From Bacillus sp. SJS (lineage in GTDB: Bacteria > Bacillota > Bacilli > Bacillales > Bacillaceae), in NCBI RefSeq assembly GCF_000732485.2, contig NZ_JAQV02000002.1, forward strand, positions 1 through 64,000: a stretch of 64,000 nucleotides of DNA. Reading direction: 5' to 3'. The position numbers and the translations under genes are program-made. A model generated the notes under the pieces. The model worked only from the letters and a program-made list of their open reading frames with translations. It was not told where the DNA came from and made no database searches. Of this stretch, positions 46,520-55,900 are shown in pieces. Positions within the stretch are counted from its first letter, which is position 1, and each line of letters starts with the position of its first letter.

Positions 46520-47320
46520 CTATTCAATGATATTTTCAAGACCGTAAACGAGTGTATCGAGCTTCATTACTTGTTCGCATGAGAGTTTGACGCCTGACAT
46601 GAAAGATTTCCGGTCATATGAGTCATGCCTGATCTTCAATGTCTGGCCTTCCCCCCCAAATAAAACCTCTTGATGGGCAACAAGTCCGGGAAGCCGGACA
46701 CTATGTATTCTGATCCCGTTATATGAAGCACCTCTCGCGCCAGCAAGTGTCTCTTTTTCGTTCGGATGGCCCTGCTTTTTCTCTTCCCTTACCGCAGAAA
46801 TCATCTCAGCTGTCTTGACTCCGGTACCGGATGGAGCATCGAGCTTCTGGTCATGATGCTGTTCGATGATTTCGATATCCGGGAAGTATTTAGCTGCCAT
46901 TTGGGAAAATTTCATCATCAGCACTGCCCCTACGGCGAAATTCGGCGCAATAATGACACCAAGGCCTTTTGCTTCCGACAGTTCCTGCAATTCCTTTAAG
47001 TTATCCTCAGTAAATCCGGTTGTCCCCACTACAGGTCTGACACCCATTTCAAGGGCTGTTTTAGCATGAAGCATTCCGGTTTCCGGTGTTGTAAGATCAA
47101 TCAGTACATCCGCTTTAGTTTCAAACAAACATTCTTTTAAATCGGTATAAATGGGAGCACTGCTTGAAAACCCTTCTCCAATTTCGTTCAGTTTTTCACC
47201 GCCGTTTTTACGGTCCAATACTCCCGCCAATTCAAAATGAGAAGTTTCTTCTGCTAAAATAACGGCTTCTCTTCCCATTCTTCCACGGGGTCCTGCTACA
47301 ACCACTTTAATTGAATCCAT
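46520..47320 (-). CDS. dapB: 4-hydroxy-tetrahydrodipicolinate reductase
   Basis: A 266-residue NAD(P)H-dependent enzyme of lysine and diaminopimelate (and so dipicolinate) synthesis. The nucleotide-binding [10 protein letters not shown] opens the protein, and the substrate segment reads [18 protein letters not shown] with its catalytic His and Lys. It follows ypjD by 3 bases. Confidence 0.96.
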   Translation of the reverse strand: MDSIKVVVAGPRGRMGREAVILAEETSHFELAGVLDRKNGGEKLNEIGEGFSSSAPIYTDLKECLFETKADVLIDLTTPETGMLHAKTALEMGVRPVVGTTGFTEDNLKELQELSEAKGLGVIIAPNFAVGAVLMMKFSQMAAKYFPDIEIIEQHHDQKLDAPSGTGVKTAEMISAVREEKKQGHPNEKETLAGARGASYNGIRIHSVRLPGLVAHQEVLFGGEGQTLKIRHDSYDRKSFMSGVKLSCEQVMKLDTLVYGLENIIE

Positions 47321-47323
47321 TTT

Positions 47324-47659
47324 TTAAAGCTCCTCTTTCTTTGTCCAGCGGTCACGGTCGCGGACAGCAAATTTTTTCATAACTAAATCGTGTGCTTCGG
47401 CCAAATCGATTTGAAGGGAATTCGCCATGCACACCAGCACAAACAGTACATCTCCAAGCTCTTCTTCAATTGCTTTATCTGCCTCTGTTGATTTTTTCGG
47501 CTTTTCTCCAAATCTGTGGTTGATTTCACGGGCAAGCTCCCCAAGCTCCTCCGTAAGCCTTGCAGTCATTGCGAGCGGACTGAAGTAGCCTTCTTTGAAT
47601 TGGCCGATGTAGGTATCCACTTCCTTTTGTATGTCTTTCATTGTTTTTTCTTTCATGAG
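47324..47659 (-). CDS. ypjD: MazG-like nucleotide pyrophosphohydrolase (YpjD)
   Basis: A 111-residue all-alpha NTP pyrophosphatase. The metal-binding acidic residues are in RLTEELGELAREINH and EEELGDVLFVLVCMAN. It matches B. subtilis YpjD closely in length. The ATG at 47659 has GGGAG upstream; the longer in-frame start at 47695 lacks a site. It opens the operon running to birA and is divergent from the YitT-family gene. Confidence 0.92.
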   Translation of the reverse strand, partial: LMKEKTMKDIQKEVDTYIGQFKEGYFSPLAMTARLTEELGELAREINHRFGEKPKKSTEADKAIEEELGDVLFVLVCMANSLQIDLAEAHDLVMKKFAVRDRDRWTKKEEL

Positions 47660-47727
47660 GACTCCCGCTTTCTTTATGTATTTATCTTCTTCCAATTATA
47701 TCATCTTGAAATCAAATTCTGCCTGAT

Positions 47728-47756
47728 TTGCCGTTTTGCCGCTGGTGAACTATAAT
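47728..47756 (+). promoter_or_regulatory. probable sigma-A promoter of the YitT-family gene
   Basis: TTGCCG (47728-47733), 17 bases, TATAAT (47751-47756), 40 bases before the gene. Confidence 0.6.
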
Positions 47757-47795
47757 ATTATCGCCATCATAAGCGATTTTGGGAGCTGATATAAT

Positions 47796-48665
47796 TTGAA
47801 CGGATTGAACATTCGCAACATCCTTTTCATCCTGCTCGGATCTGCCATTTTTGCCTTTGGGCTAGTTCATTTTAACATGCAGAATGAATTGGCTGAAGGA
47901 GGATTTACAGGAATTACACTTCTTCTATACTTCATTTTTACGATTGATCCATCTATATCTAATTTAGTATTGAATATTCCTCTATTTTTCATAGGATGGA
48001 AACTGCTGGGAAGGGTTTCTTTTATTTATACAATGATCGGAACCGTGAGCTTATCCTTATTCCTCTGGATTTTTCAAAGGTATCAGTTTAATCTCCACCT
48101 TTCTGATGACCTTTTGCTTGTATCCCTGTTTGCCGGCGTATTTATCGGGGTCGGTCTGGGTATTATTTTCCGCTACGGCGGTACAACCGGCGGAGTCGAT
48201 ATCATTGCTCGCCTTGTTCAGAAATATAAAGGAATAAGCATGGGTAAAACGATGTTCCTTTTTGACGTATGCGTAATCGGAGTATCTCTTTTGACGTATC
48301 TGGATTTAAAAAGAGCCATGTATACGCTTGTTGCCGTCTTCGTAGGCGCCCGGGTCATCGACTTTATGCAGGACGGAGCATATGGTGCTAAAGGCGCGAC
48401 CATCATTTCATCTAAAAATCAGCAAATTTCCAAAAGAATATTAGAAGAAATGGATCGAGGGGTCACCATTCTTAAAGGGCAGGGTTCTTACTCAGGGAAT
48501 GCTATGGATGTATTATACTGTGTTGTGGACAAGAATGAAATTGCCCGGCTCAAGCTGGTTATCACTTCTGTCGATCCGCATGCCTTTGTAGCTGTAACGG
48601 ATGTTCATGACGTACTCGGAGAAGGCTTTACACTCGATAGCGAAAAAAATCCGATCCAAAAGTAA
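47796..48665 (+). CDS. ypjC: YitT family membrane protein (YpjC, DUF2179)
   Basis: A 289-residue protein with five or so N-terminal membrane segments including the YitT hallmark IIFRYGGTTGGVDIIARL, and a C-terminal cytoplasmic DUF2179 domain (GATIISSKNQQISKRILEEMDRGVTILKGQG). The transported or sensed substrate is unknown. Translation probably starts at TTG with GGGAG 10 bases upstream. The match to B. subtilis ypjC rests on position and family. Confidence 0.85.
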   Translation: MNGLNIRNILFILLGSAIFAFGLVHFNMQNELAEGGFTGITLLLYFIFTIDPSISNLVLNIPLFFIGWKLLGRVSFIYTMIGTVSLSLFLWIFQRYQFNLHLSDDLLLVSLFAGVFIGVGLGIIFRYGGTTGGVDIIARLVQKYKGISMGKTMFLFDVCVIGVSLLTYLDLKRAMYTLVAVFVGARVIDFMQDGAYGAKGATIISSKNQQISKRILEEMDRGVTILKGQGSYSGNAMDVLYCVVDKNEIARLKLVITSVDPHAFVAVTDVHDVLGEGFTLDSEKNPIQK

Positions 48666-48715
48666 TCGTGTACGCAAGAAATCATGGATTGGCCCTGGAG
48701 CCATGAATGAAGGAA

Positions 48716-48753
48716 AAAGGAAAGCAAGCCGGGATCGGCTGCTTTCCTTTTTT
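48716..48753. terminator. terminator between ypjC and ypjB
   Basis: AGGAAAGCA.GCC / GGC.TGCTTTCCT hairpin followed by six T residues on the plus strand; it also lies directly at the end of the convergent ypjB. Confidence 0.85.
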
Positions 48754-48755
48754 GT

Positions 48756-49544
48756 TTATCTATCGCGCTCTCTTTCCACCTGCTTTTCCTTTTCCCCACG
48801 AAATTTTCTCCACCCTGCATACGTAAGAGTCAGAATGATCATTCCTCCAGTCGTAATAATCACCCAGATTAGGGAAGGATCGGCCTCGTCATCCTTAACT
48901 CGGTCGAACAGATTTTTAAATTCCGCTTCCATTGATGTAAGCTGACTAATCCTCTCTTCTTCCGTCCCGTTTTCCATTAACCCCTCTCCAACTGTTGATA
49001 TCAGTGCCTCAACCTTTCTTACTTGCTTGGGAGGGACATCCACGGATACAGAAGGATAGATCGTTTCATATAAAGTAAGAAATTCATTCCAATCCTGTTC
49101 AAACGATGTCGATTCTCCAATTTCGGCATCCTTTTTTAAATGATTGAACGAGGTCATCATGCTCGTTTCCATTGAACTCCAGAGCGGCTCATTTTCTGTA
49201 AATGCCGCATCCACAACCATATGGAATTGGGTAACAGCCCTCATTTTAGATTCAGGATCTGCCTGCTGATCCTCAAGCTTTTCCAGTGCATTCCCATGAA
49301 CGGCAGAAATCGTTCTTACTGTTTGTCCAGATACAGCCTGCCTTGCCTCCGGACTTTTTTCAAACTGTTTGGCAAAATATTTCAGCACTTGCAAAGATTC
49401 ATCGGTCCTTCCCTGCTTAGCCAGCTGGAAGGCGCTGTAAGATGTCTCGGATAAGCTGTTCCATCTATCAGTCTCTTCGCCTTTTGCCTCAGTGCTTGAG
49501 AAAAGGAGAAGCAGGATCGTCAAGCATACTACCCATCTTTTCAT
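48756..49544 (-). CDS. ypjB: YpjB, secreted/membrane-anchored sporulation protein
   Basis: A 262-residue protein starting MKRWVVCLTILLLLFSSTEAKG, a signal peptide, followed by a helical extracytoplasmic part and a C-terminal membrane anchor (WVIITTGGMIILTLTYAGW) with a basic tail. YpjB is annotated as a sporulation protein in Bacillus; its action is unknown. GGGGGG lies 7 bases before the chosen ATG. Its neighbour upstream is ypjA. Confidence 0.88.
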   Translation of the reverse strand: MKRWVVCLTILLLLFSSTEAKGEETDRWNSLSETSYSAFQLAKQGRTDESLQVLKYFAKQFEKSPEARQAVSGQTVRTISAVHGNALEKLEDQQADPESKMRAVTQFHMVVDAAFTENEPLWSSMETSMMTSFNHLKKDAEIGESTSFEQDWNEFLTLYETIYPSVSVDVPPKQVRKVEALISTVGEGLMENGTEEERISQLTSMEAEFKNLFDRVKDDEADPSLIWVIITTGGMIILTLTYAGWRKFRGEKEKQVERERDR

Positions 49545-49615
49545 GTTTGTCCCCCCCAAATCATCTAGTAAAAAATATGTAAGGAGGGACAAGATTAGAC
49601 CACTGGGAATAACCT

Positions 49616-50224
49616 TTAATGGATATTAAGCTTCCATCTTTTTTCTTTTATCACATACCAGTAGGCAATCCCAAGTGAAAGGATGCTAAGCCAGAATGTA
49701 AAATAACCAATCGTTGGCAAATAATCCATCAGCGAGTAATAGATCGGCATTTGTCCGAACACATAATCAATTACATCATTGTGCAATGTCCAAACAGCCG
49801 CTATGATTAGGTGCCTAAGCTTAAATCGGTAAAACGGAATGTAAAGCAGTCCCTGAATCGCCATCGCCATATGCGAAGCCATCAGCATGTAGCCGGCTGG
49901 TTCCAGTTCTCCCGTCGTAATCAGTAAAAGCAAATTCATCACGGTTGCCCATATTCCATATTTAAAAAGGGTAACAACCGCCAGCGCCTCCATTAAAGGG
50001 GACCTTTTTCCGAAAAGATAATACAGGATAACAATTGTAAAGAAAAGACTTGCAGTCGGACTATCCGGAACAAAAATCAGGAACTGCGGAGCCGTTATCA
50101 CAAGCTGACCTGTATACCAATAATACCCATACAGCGTACCAAGCAGGTTGACAGCAAACAATAAAAATAAAAAAGGCTTTCCGGCTAATACATAAAATAT
50201 CGTCTTCATCTGAACAGCTCTCAT
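49616..50224 (-). CDS. ypjA: YpjA family membrane protein (DUF1405)
   Basis: A 202-residue integral membrane protein with about six hydrophobic segments and the DUF1405 pattern LLGTLYGYYWYTGQL and FVPDSPTASLFF near the start and WTLHNDVIDYVFG later. Function is unknown. The next in-frame ATG (50209) has GAGAG at better spacing and may be the true start. It follows qcrABC after a terminator, as in B. subtilis. Confidence 0.85.
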   Translation of the reverse strand: MRAVQMKTIFYVLAGKPFLFLLFAVNLLGTLYGYYWYTGQLVITAPQFLIFVPDSPTASLFFTIVILYYLFGKRSPLMEALAVVTLFKYGIWATVMNLLLLITTGELEPAGYMLMASHMAMAIQGLLYIPFYRFKLRHLIIAAVWTLHNDVIDYVFGQMPIYYSLMDYLPTIGYFTFWLSILSLGIAYWYVIKEKRWKLNIH

Positions 50225-50254
50225 TTCTATTAAATTTCACCTTTCTCATCATAT

Positions 50255-50281
50255 AAAAAAGCTGACAGATTGTCAGCTTTT
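50255..50281 (-). terminator. terminator after qcrC
   Basis: AAAGCTGACA / TGTCAGCTTT perfect stem with a three-base loop, then T residues on the minus strand. Confidence 0.92.
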
Positions 50282-51048
50282 TACTTGGATGAAACTTTTG
50301 AAACGAATTCGGAAAGAACCTTTAGTTCCTCATCCGTTCCTTTAAATACGCCGGCAGGCATTGCGCCGCGGCCCTCTTTAGCTATTTTGGCAATGTCCTC
50401 AGGCTTTAATCCGTTATCAACAAGAGATGGACCAGCTGCTCCGCCCTGAAGGTTATCACCATGGCAGGAAACACAAGTCTGCTCCTGGAATACCTTGTAT
50501 CCTTCTGAGTTCGTATCGATTTTGGCTTCAGCCTGAATTTTTCCCTGCTGCGCTACCTTTTCCCAGTTGGTCGTCGAAACCGACTGCCAGGTCAGGAAAA
50601 TAATCGCAGCGGTTGCAAGTAGCATCATTCCTACAGTTACAGGTCTCTTTGCAGGCCGGCGCTCAGGACCGGGATCAAGAAACGGAGCAAGAATCAATGC
50701 ACCAGCCGCAATTCCCGGCATGATCATTGCACCTAGAACCGTATATGGACCGGATGCGTACGTATACTTCAAGAGCTGGTAGAGAAATAGGAAATACCAG
50801 TCAGGAAGCGGGATGTATCCTGTATCAGTCGGATCCGCCACCCGTTCCAGCGGTGAGGGATGAGCAACTGTCAAACATAGAAATCCAATTAAAAAGACCG
50901 ATCCAACCAGCCATTCCTTCAAAAGGAAATTCGGCCAAAATGCTTCAGTTTTCCCAGGAAACTCCGAGTAATCTTTCGGAATGTTCGGTTTTCTTACGGC
51001 AGGAACACGAGAATCCCCGACGAACTTCATGCCTTTTCCGCGATGCAT
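50281..51048 (-). CDS. qcrC: menaquinol:cytochrome c reductase cytochrome b/c subunit
   Basis: A 255-residue fusion of the C-terminal half of cytochrome b (membrane spans about 48-65, 95-125 and 143-160) with a cytochrome c domain; the haem site is CVSCH near residue 190, with Met in RGAMPAG as likely sixth ligand. This fusion is typical of Bacillus bc complexes. GGAGGGGG precedes the ATG. It is the last gene of qcrABC. Confidence 0.95.
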   Translation of the reverse strand: MHRGKGMKFVGDSRVPAVRKPNIPKDYSEFPGKTEAFWPNFLLKEWLVGSVFLIGFLCLTVAHPSPLERVADPTDTGYIPLPDWYFLFLYQLLKYTYASGPYTVLGAMIMPGIAAGALILAPFLDPGPERRPAKRPVTVGMMLLATAAIIFLTWQSVSTTNWEKVAQQGKIQAEAKIDTNSEGYKVFQEQTCVSCHGDNLQGGAAGPSLVDNGLKPEDIAKIAKEGRGAMPAGVFKGTDEELKVLSEFVSKVSSK

Positions 51049-51093
51049 GAATCCCCCTCCTTTTTAGATGGTTCTGCAGTAGATACTGCTTTT

Positions 51094-51768
51094 TTACAGC
51101 GGTCCGGATATTCCCTGCTTTCTGATCATCAGAAAATGGGCAGCCATCAGACCGAATAATGCGGCCGGAAGGAAGAATACATGAATCGCAAAGAATCTTG
51201 TCAGCGTCTGCGCGCCGACAATTTCAGGATGGCCGGAGAGAAGCACCTTCACTTGAGTACCGATAAATGGTGTGGCCTCTGCTATCTGAAGGCCTACTTT
51301 CGTCGCGAAAAGCGCTTTCATATCCCATGGCAGCAAATAACCTGTAAATCCAAGACCGAGCATAACAAAAAAAATCAGAACACCCACAATCCAGTTCAAT
51401 TCGCGAGGCTTCTTATAGGCTCCCTGGAAAAACACCCGAAGTGTATGGAGAAACATCATGACAATGACGAGACTCGCGCCCCAATGGTGCATCCCTCTTA
51501 CGATTTGTCCGAATGCGACCTCATTCTGCAAATAATAGACAGATTCCCAGGCATTTTTAATATCCGGAACATAATACATTGTCAGGAACATTCCGGATAA
51601 TACCTGAATGACCGTTACGAAAAAGGTTAATCCTCCAAAGCAATAAACAAACGCAGAAAAATGATGGGCAGGGTTGACGTGTTCAGGCACTTCATGGTCG
51701 GCTATATCCCGCCATAAAGGAGTAATATCCAGACGCTCATCCACCCAGTCGTAAATTTTATTCAGCAT
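51094..51768 (-). CDS. qcrB: menaquinol:cytochrome c reductase cytochrome b6 subunit
   Basis: A 224-residue four-helix cytochrome b6-type subunit with the haem-ligand histidines in GMHHWGASLVIVMMFLHTLRVF and in FFAIHVFFLPAALFGLMAAHF. Cys43 in YCFGG corresponds to the cysteine that binds the extra haem c-i in B. subtilis QcrB. It begins 3 bases after qcrA. Confidence 0.96.
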   Translation of the reverse strand: MLNKIYDWVDERLDITPLWRDIADHEVPEHVNPAHHFSAFVYCFGGLTFFVTVIQVLSGMFLTMYYVPDIKNAWESVYYLQNEVAFGQIVRGMHHWGASLVIVMMFLHTLRVFFQGAYKKPRELNWIVGVLIFFVMLGLGFTGYLLPWDMKALFATKVGLQIAEATPFIGTQVKVLLSGHPEIVGAQTLTRFFAIHVFFLPAALFGLMAAHFLMIRKQGISGPL

Positions 51769-51771
51769 CTG

Positions 51772-52278
51772 CTACGCTCCTCTCTTCTTGGCTTTACCGA
51801 GAAACAAGTAGCCGTCTTTGACCTGCTGTTCAAATACGTCCAAAGGAGCCAGCGGAGGTGTACCTGGAACGTTTTTTCCATCTTTCTCATAACGTCCGTA
51901 ATGACATGGGCAGAAGAACTGGTTTTTGTTCTCTGGATCCCCATTCCAACTGACGGTACAGCCTAAGTGTTTACATACTGGCGATAAAGCGATGATATCT
52001 CCCTTATCGTCCTTGTAGACCCAGGCAGAACGCGGTTCATCGGATTTGTGCCAAGCATCGACCTGCTTGATTTTGAAATTAAATCGTTTTGGTTCTGCTG
52101 TAATTTCATCCACTTTTACCACTTGAACTAAATCCTGGCCTGCAACGGGCCGCAGAACAGGGTCAAGGGCAAAGCGAACCATCGGCATAATCATTCCTGC
52201 GGCCATGAATCCGCCTACACCTGTGAGCGTATAGTTAAGGAACTGCCTTCTTGATACCCCATGTTTTCTCTCGCTCAT
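51772..52278 (-). CDS. qcrA: menaquinol:cytochrome c reductase Rieske iron-sulphur subunit
   Basis: A 168-residue Rieske protein. The 2Fe-2S ligands lie in CKHLGC and CPCHYG. The N-terminus carries a twin-arginine type signal SRRQFLNYTLTGVGGF with an uncleaved hydrophobic anchor. First gene of qcrABC, which passes electrons from menaquinol to cytochrome c across the membrane. Confidence 0.96.
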   Translation of the reverse strand: MSERKHGVSRRQFLNYTLTGVGGFMAAGMIMPMVRFALDPVLRPVAGQDLVQVVKVDEITAEPKRFNFKIKQVDAWHKSDEPRSAWVYKDDKGDIIALSPVCKHLGCTVSWNGDPENKNQFFCPCHYGRYEKDGKNVPGTPPLAPLDVFEQQVKDGYLFLGKAKKRGA

Positions 52279-52422
52279 TTTTTTCCCCCTTCTATCCCCT
52301 ATAGATGAAGTCTGGATGCAAGGTTATAAAAATTTATAGTACTAGGACATTCTAATGATATATCAATCTCTCAAACGGGTCAATATCATCCTTTTATGGA
52401 AAAAAGTATAATGATAGTGTTT

Positions 52423-52875
52423 TCATTTACAATTCCAAAATTGTAATAAAATGTTCATAATTTGCTGCAAATGACTTTCCAGCAGCTGGCCGGTCACTTC
52501 ACGATCCAGATTTTGGAGCGGAATCGACGGAATCCAGATTACATTTTTTTGAAGATCGCCGCCTGCTGTCTTCCATATTGAATCTGTCGTTAAAAAGACA
52601 ATGTGCTTAAAATCAGCTTCCGCATCTTTTTTCCACTCCATCAGTCTTATTAATGCATGTTCTTCCTGTGGAAGGTAGGTAAATGGAGGACTTAGCATGA
52701 TTCTGCCTCTAAGCTGCCTTTCCAGCTCTTCAGACAGCAGCATGGCAAATTCGCCCGCCTGAATATTTTCCAGCATAGAAGGAGCAAGTCCCGCAGGAAT
52801 CAGTGGAACAACCAGGGTGTCTATGTATTGCTTTTCTTTTTCTAATGCCAGCGCATCATTGGCAGCCCATTTCAA
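52423..52875 (-). CDS. ypiF: YpiF family protein (DUF2487)
   Basis: A 150-residue soluble protein of unknown function that in Bacillus lies just before qcrA. Starts [M]KWAANDALALEKEKQYIDT and contains LVVPLIPAG and LSPPFTYLPQ, the DUF2487 pattern. Translation likely starts at TTG 52875, with GGGGGTG six bases upstream. In B. subtilis ypiB lies directly upstream, whereas here the pullulanase gene stands between. Confidence 0.85.
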   Translation of the reverse strand: MKWAANDALALEKEKQYIDTLVVPLIPAGLAPSMLENIQAGEFAMLLSEELERQLRGRIMLSPPFTYLPQEEHALIRLMEWKKDAEADFKHIVFLTTDSIWKTAGGDLQKNVIWIPSIPLQNLDREVTGQLLESHLQQIMNILLQFWNCK

Positions 52876-52913
52876 GATGTACACCCCCTTTTAGAAATAT
52901 TTAGAAGAAAGAA

Positions 52914-52938
52914 GACAATGGAGACATGCTCCATTGTC
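52914..52938 (-). terminator. terminator after the pullulanase gene
   Basis: Perfect 10-bp stem GACAATGGAG / CTCCATTGTC with a five-base loop, followed on the minus strand by TTCTTTCTTC. Confidence 0.8.
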
Positions 52939-52981
52939 TATATATTACACGATTTTTGACAATATTTTTAGAAAATTTTAA

Positions 52982-55900
52982 TTACTTCCATTTCGTTAAA
53001 ATTACTGTACCTCCTTCAGACCTAGGCGGGATTTTAACTGTTACTTTTCCATCCGGCATTTTTTTATAATCTTTATTGGAGTACAAGTCTTTTACAGACG
53101 GAAAGTTTTTATCGGCCATATTCAGGGTGACCTCTTTTATCTGATTGGTCGTATTGATTCCTACCAGGAGCTCCTGCCCCTCATATTTTCTTGAAAATAC
53201 GAGATAGCCGTCTTTATTGCTGCCGGATACTTTTTCCCTGCTTCCTTTTGCAAAGACTTTAGAATAATGCTTTCTCGTTTGAAGAAGCTTGGCGTAATGG
53301 ACAGTTAAATCATTCCCGCTAATTTTATTCCATGCCATGTCATAGCGGTTTTCATTGAATTCGCCCTTATCAAAATCCCCGCCGTGTTTACCCGATAGTC
53401 CAATTTCTTCTCCATAATAGATGACGGGCTGTCCTTTTGCCGTTATTTGAAGAGATGCCGCAATTTTTTGCTTTGAAATGTCCCCTTTTGCATGGGTGAT
53501 CAGGAAGCCATCTTCATCATGGCTGCTTAAAAATTGCCCAAGTACCGCTGTGTTATTAATCATCCTGTCGCGTTTTTCAAGATTTGCTTCCGTTTCATCA
53601 ATCTTTCCTTGTATAAACGAAGCCGCTTCTGATTTGAAACCAAAGTCAAGAAGGGAATCCATTTGTCCGCTGTTCAGATACCCGCCAGTATTATCTGCAC
53701 TTGCTCCAAAGTTCTCTCCAATCAGCTTGAAATCAGGTTTGATTTTTGTCAGCTCATTCTTGAAAGCACTCCAGGTCGTCTGATCTACGTGCTTAACCGT
53801 ATCCACGCGGAAGTAATCAATCGTGTCTCCCCGTTTCGTTTTCGCTCTTTCCAGCCAGTCTGTCTGCCACTTGATCACTTGATTTCTCACAGCTGCGTCT
53901 TCCGTTTTAAAATCCGGGAGTCCCGCCAGTTCGCCTTTAATGACATCTGTTCCTCCATCCCGGAACATATCTTTAAAGCGAAGGGAATCTTCAATCGTTG
54001 GGTAATTGCGGATATTTTTACCGCCGCCATCCTTCAATCCATAGCCGCCATGATTCAGCACCACATCCACCATAATTTTGATTCCTTTATCATGTGCTTT
54101 ATCAATCAGCTTTTGGAAAGTCTTCACGTCTCCCAAGTGTTCATCAAGCTTAGTGAAATCCTTTGCCCAATATCCGTGGTATGCATATTGAGGGCCCTCT
54201 TTGCCCGAGCGGATATTCCAGTCCACATTGTCGACAATTGGTGTGATCCAGATTGTATTGATCCCCATATCCTCCAGGTAATCAAGCTTCTTTGTAATCC
54301 CGGCAAGATCACCTCCATGATAGGTTTCAGGATGTTTCCTATCATAGTTTTCTTTATTCGGATCATTGTTCGATGGGTCTCCATCATAGAAACGGTCTGT
54401 CAGCATAAAGTAAATCCTTGCTTCATCCCAGTCGAACTGATTTTTGCCTGAACCTGACACTTGAATCGGTTTCACTTCAAGCAGTGCCTGACCTTTATGG
54501 GTGTTTCCATATTGATCCTTTACAGTTACCGGCAATTTTTTTACACCTGCTGTGATACTGTCTTTGACAGAAACACTGATTTCGTTCAGAGCTGGGTCAA
54601 TTGGGGTATTCTCAGAACCGCCTATTGCACGCAAATCAATGGTCATTCCCGTTACTTTAGCATCCTCTCCAGCCGCGGCAGCCACTGAAATCACTGCATT
54701 CTCTCTGGATGATATTTTTTTAGGGAATGCGGATGCTGTAACCTTTATTTTAGGCACGACGTACTTAATCATCGATTTACCGTTCTCATCGGTATTATAA
54801 GGGTCGCTCATTTCAGCTGTTTGACCATTCTTTGTCACAAGAAAGGTATATTCATAGTTTCCTTCTTTAAGGTCTTCTAGTGTGTAAGTGAAGTACTGGT
54901 TCTTTTCATCGTACACCATTACCGAAGGTTTGCCGTTTATTTTTACCTGTACACGTTCTATCTGATTTTGAGAACTTGTTTCATAGAGCTCCTGATCCCT
55001 GTAGATGAAGGTAAGTTTTCCATTTGCAAGAATAGGCCCTTTCACAGGAGGAACCGTTTCAAAGGCTCCGACGCCGCTCGTTACCGTAACTTTCGTAACA
55101 GATTGAGATAAATCCGCTTCAATGTAACGATCTTGTCCATAGGCGTCTTTCTCAGCCCAGTCTGTTCCCTTTCTTAATACAAAACCAATTTTTGTTGTAT
55201 CCGGTCCGATTGGGAACTTTGCTACCGCTCCGTTTTCTGTAACCTTGGAGAAACGCTTTTCTCCGTCCTCAACACCTGTTTGCCATGTCCAAATGTTCCA
55301 GCCATCATATTGGTTATCTGCTCTCTTATACGTAAATTCTACGAATCTCTGAACATATTTCTTAACTTCTATTGGCTTTTGTGCTGAAACGGATCCGGTT
55401 TTAGCTGTAATTACTGCTTTCCCTGCACTTAGCCCGGTAACTTCTCCCGAGGAGGAAACAGAAGCTACCTTCGGATTGGAGGTCGTCCATTCAATTGGCG
55501 CTTTTTCTCCCATTACCTGACCAAATTGATTCTTAACCGTGCTTTGAAGCTGAATAGAATTTGATTCATACACTGAATCTTTTCCTTGCAGTTCGATTGA
55601 TGCCGGCTGCAAGTCAGCTACCGTTACGGTAATGGACTTCTTAAGTGTGCCGCTTGATGCAGTAATTTCAGTTTTCCCTGTCTTTTTAGCTGTTAGTTTA
55701 CCGCGTGAATCCGTCTGAACGATTGCTTCATCCGCGCTGGACCAGGTTAACGGCTGGTTAGTCATATACCCGCCAAACTGATCCTTTACTTGGGCCTGCA
55801 GCATACGTGATTCATTCATATCCATATACAAATTGCCTGTATTGATTGCAATCGAGGATGGAGTCAACGAATCTGTTCTTTCTTCATCATATAAAACCAT

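Noticed and set aside
53478-54800. Plus-strand frames opposite the amylase domain
   Set aside because: Antisense shadows of the large secreted enzyme without start signals.
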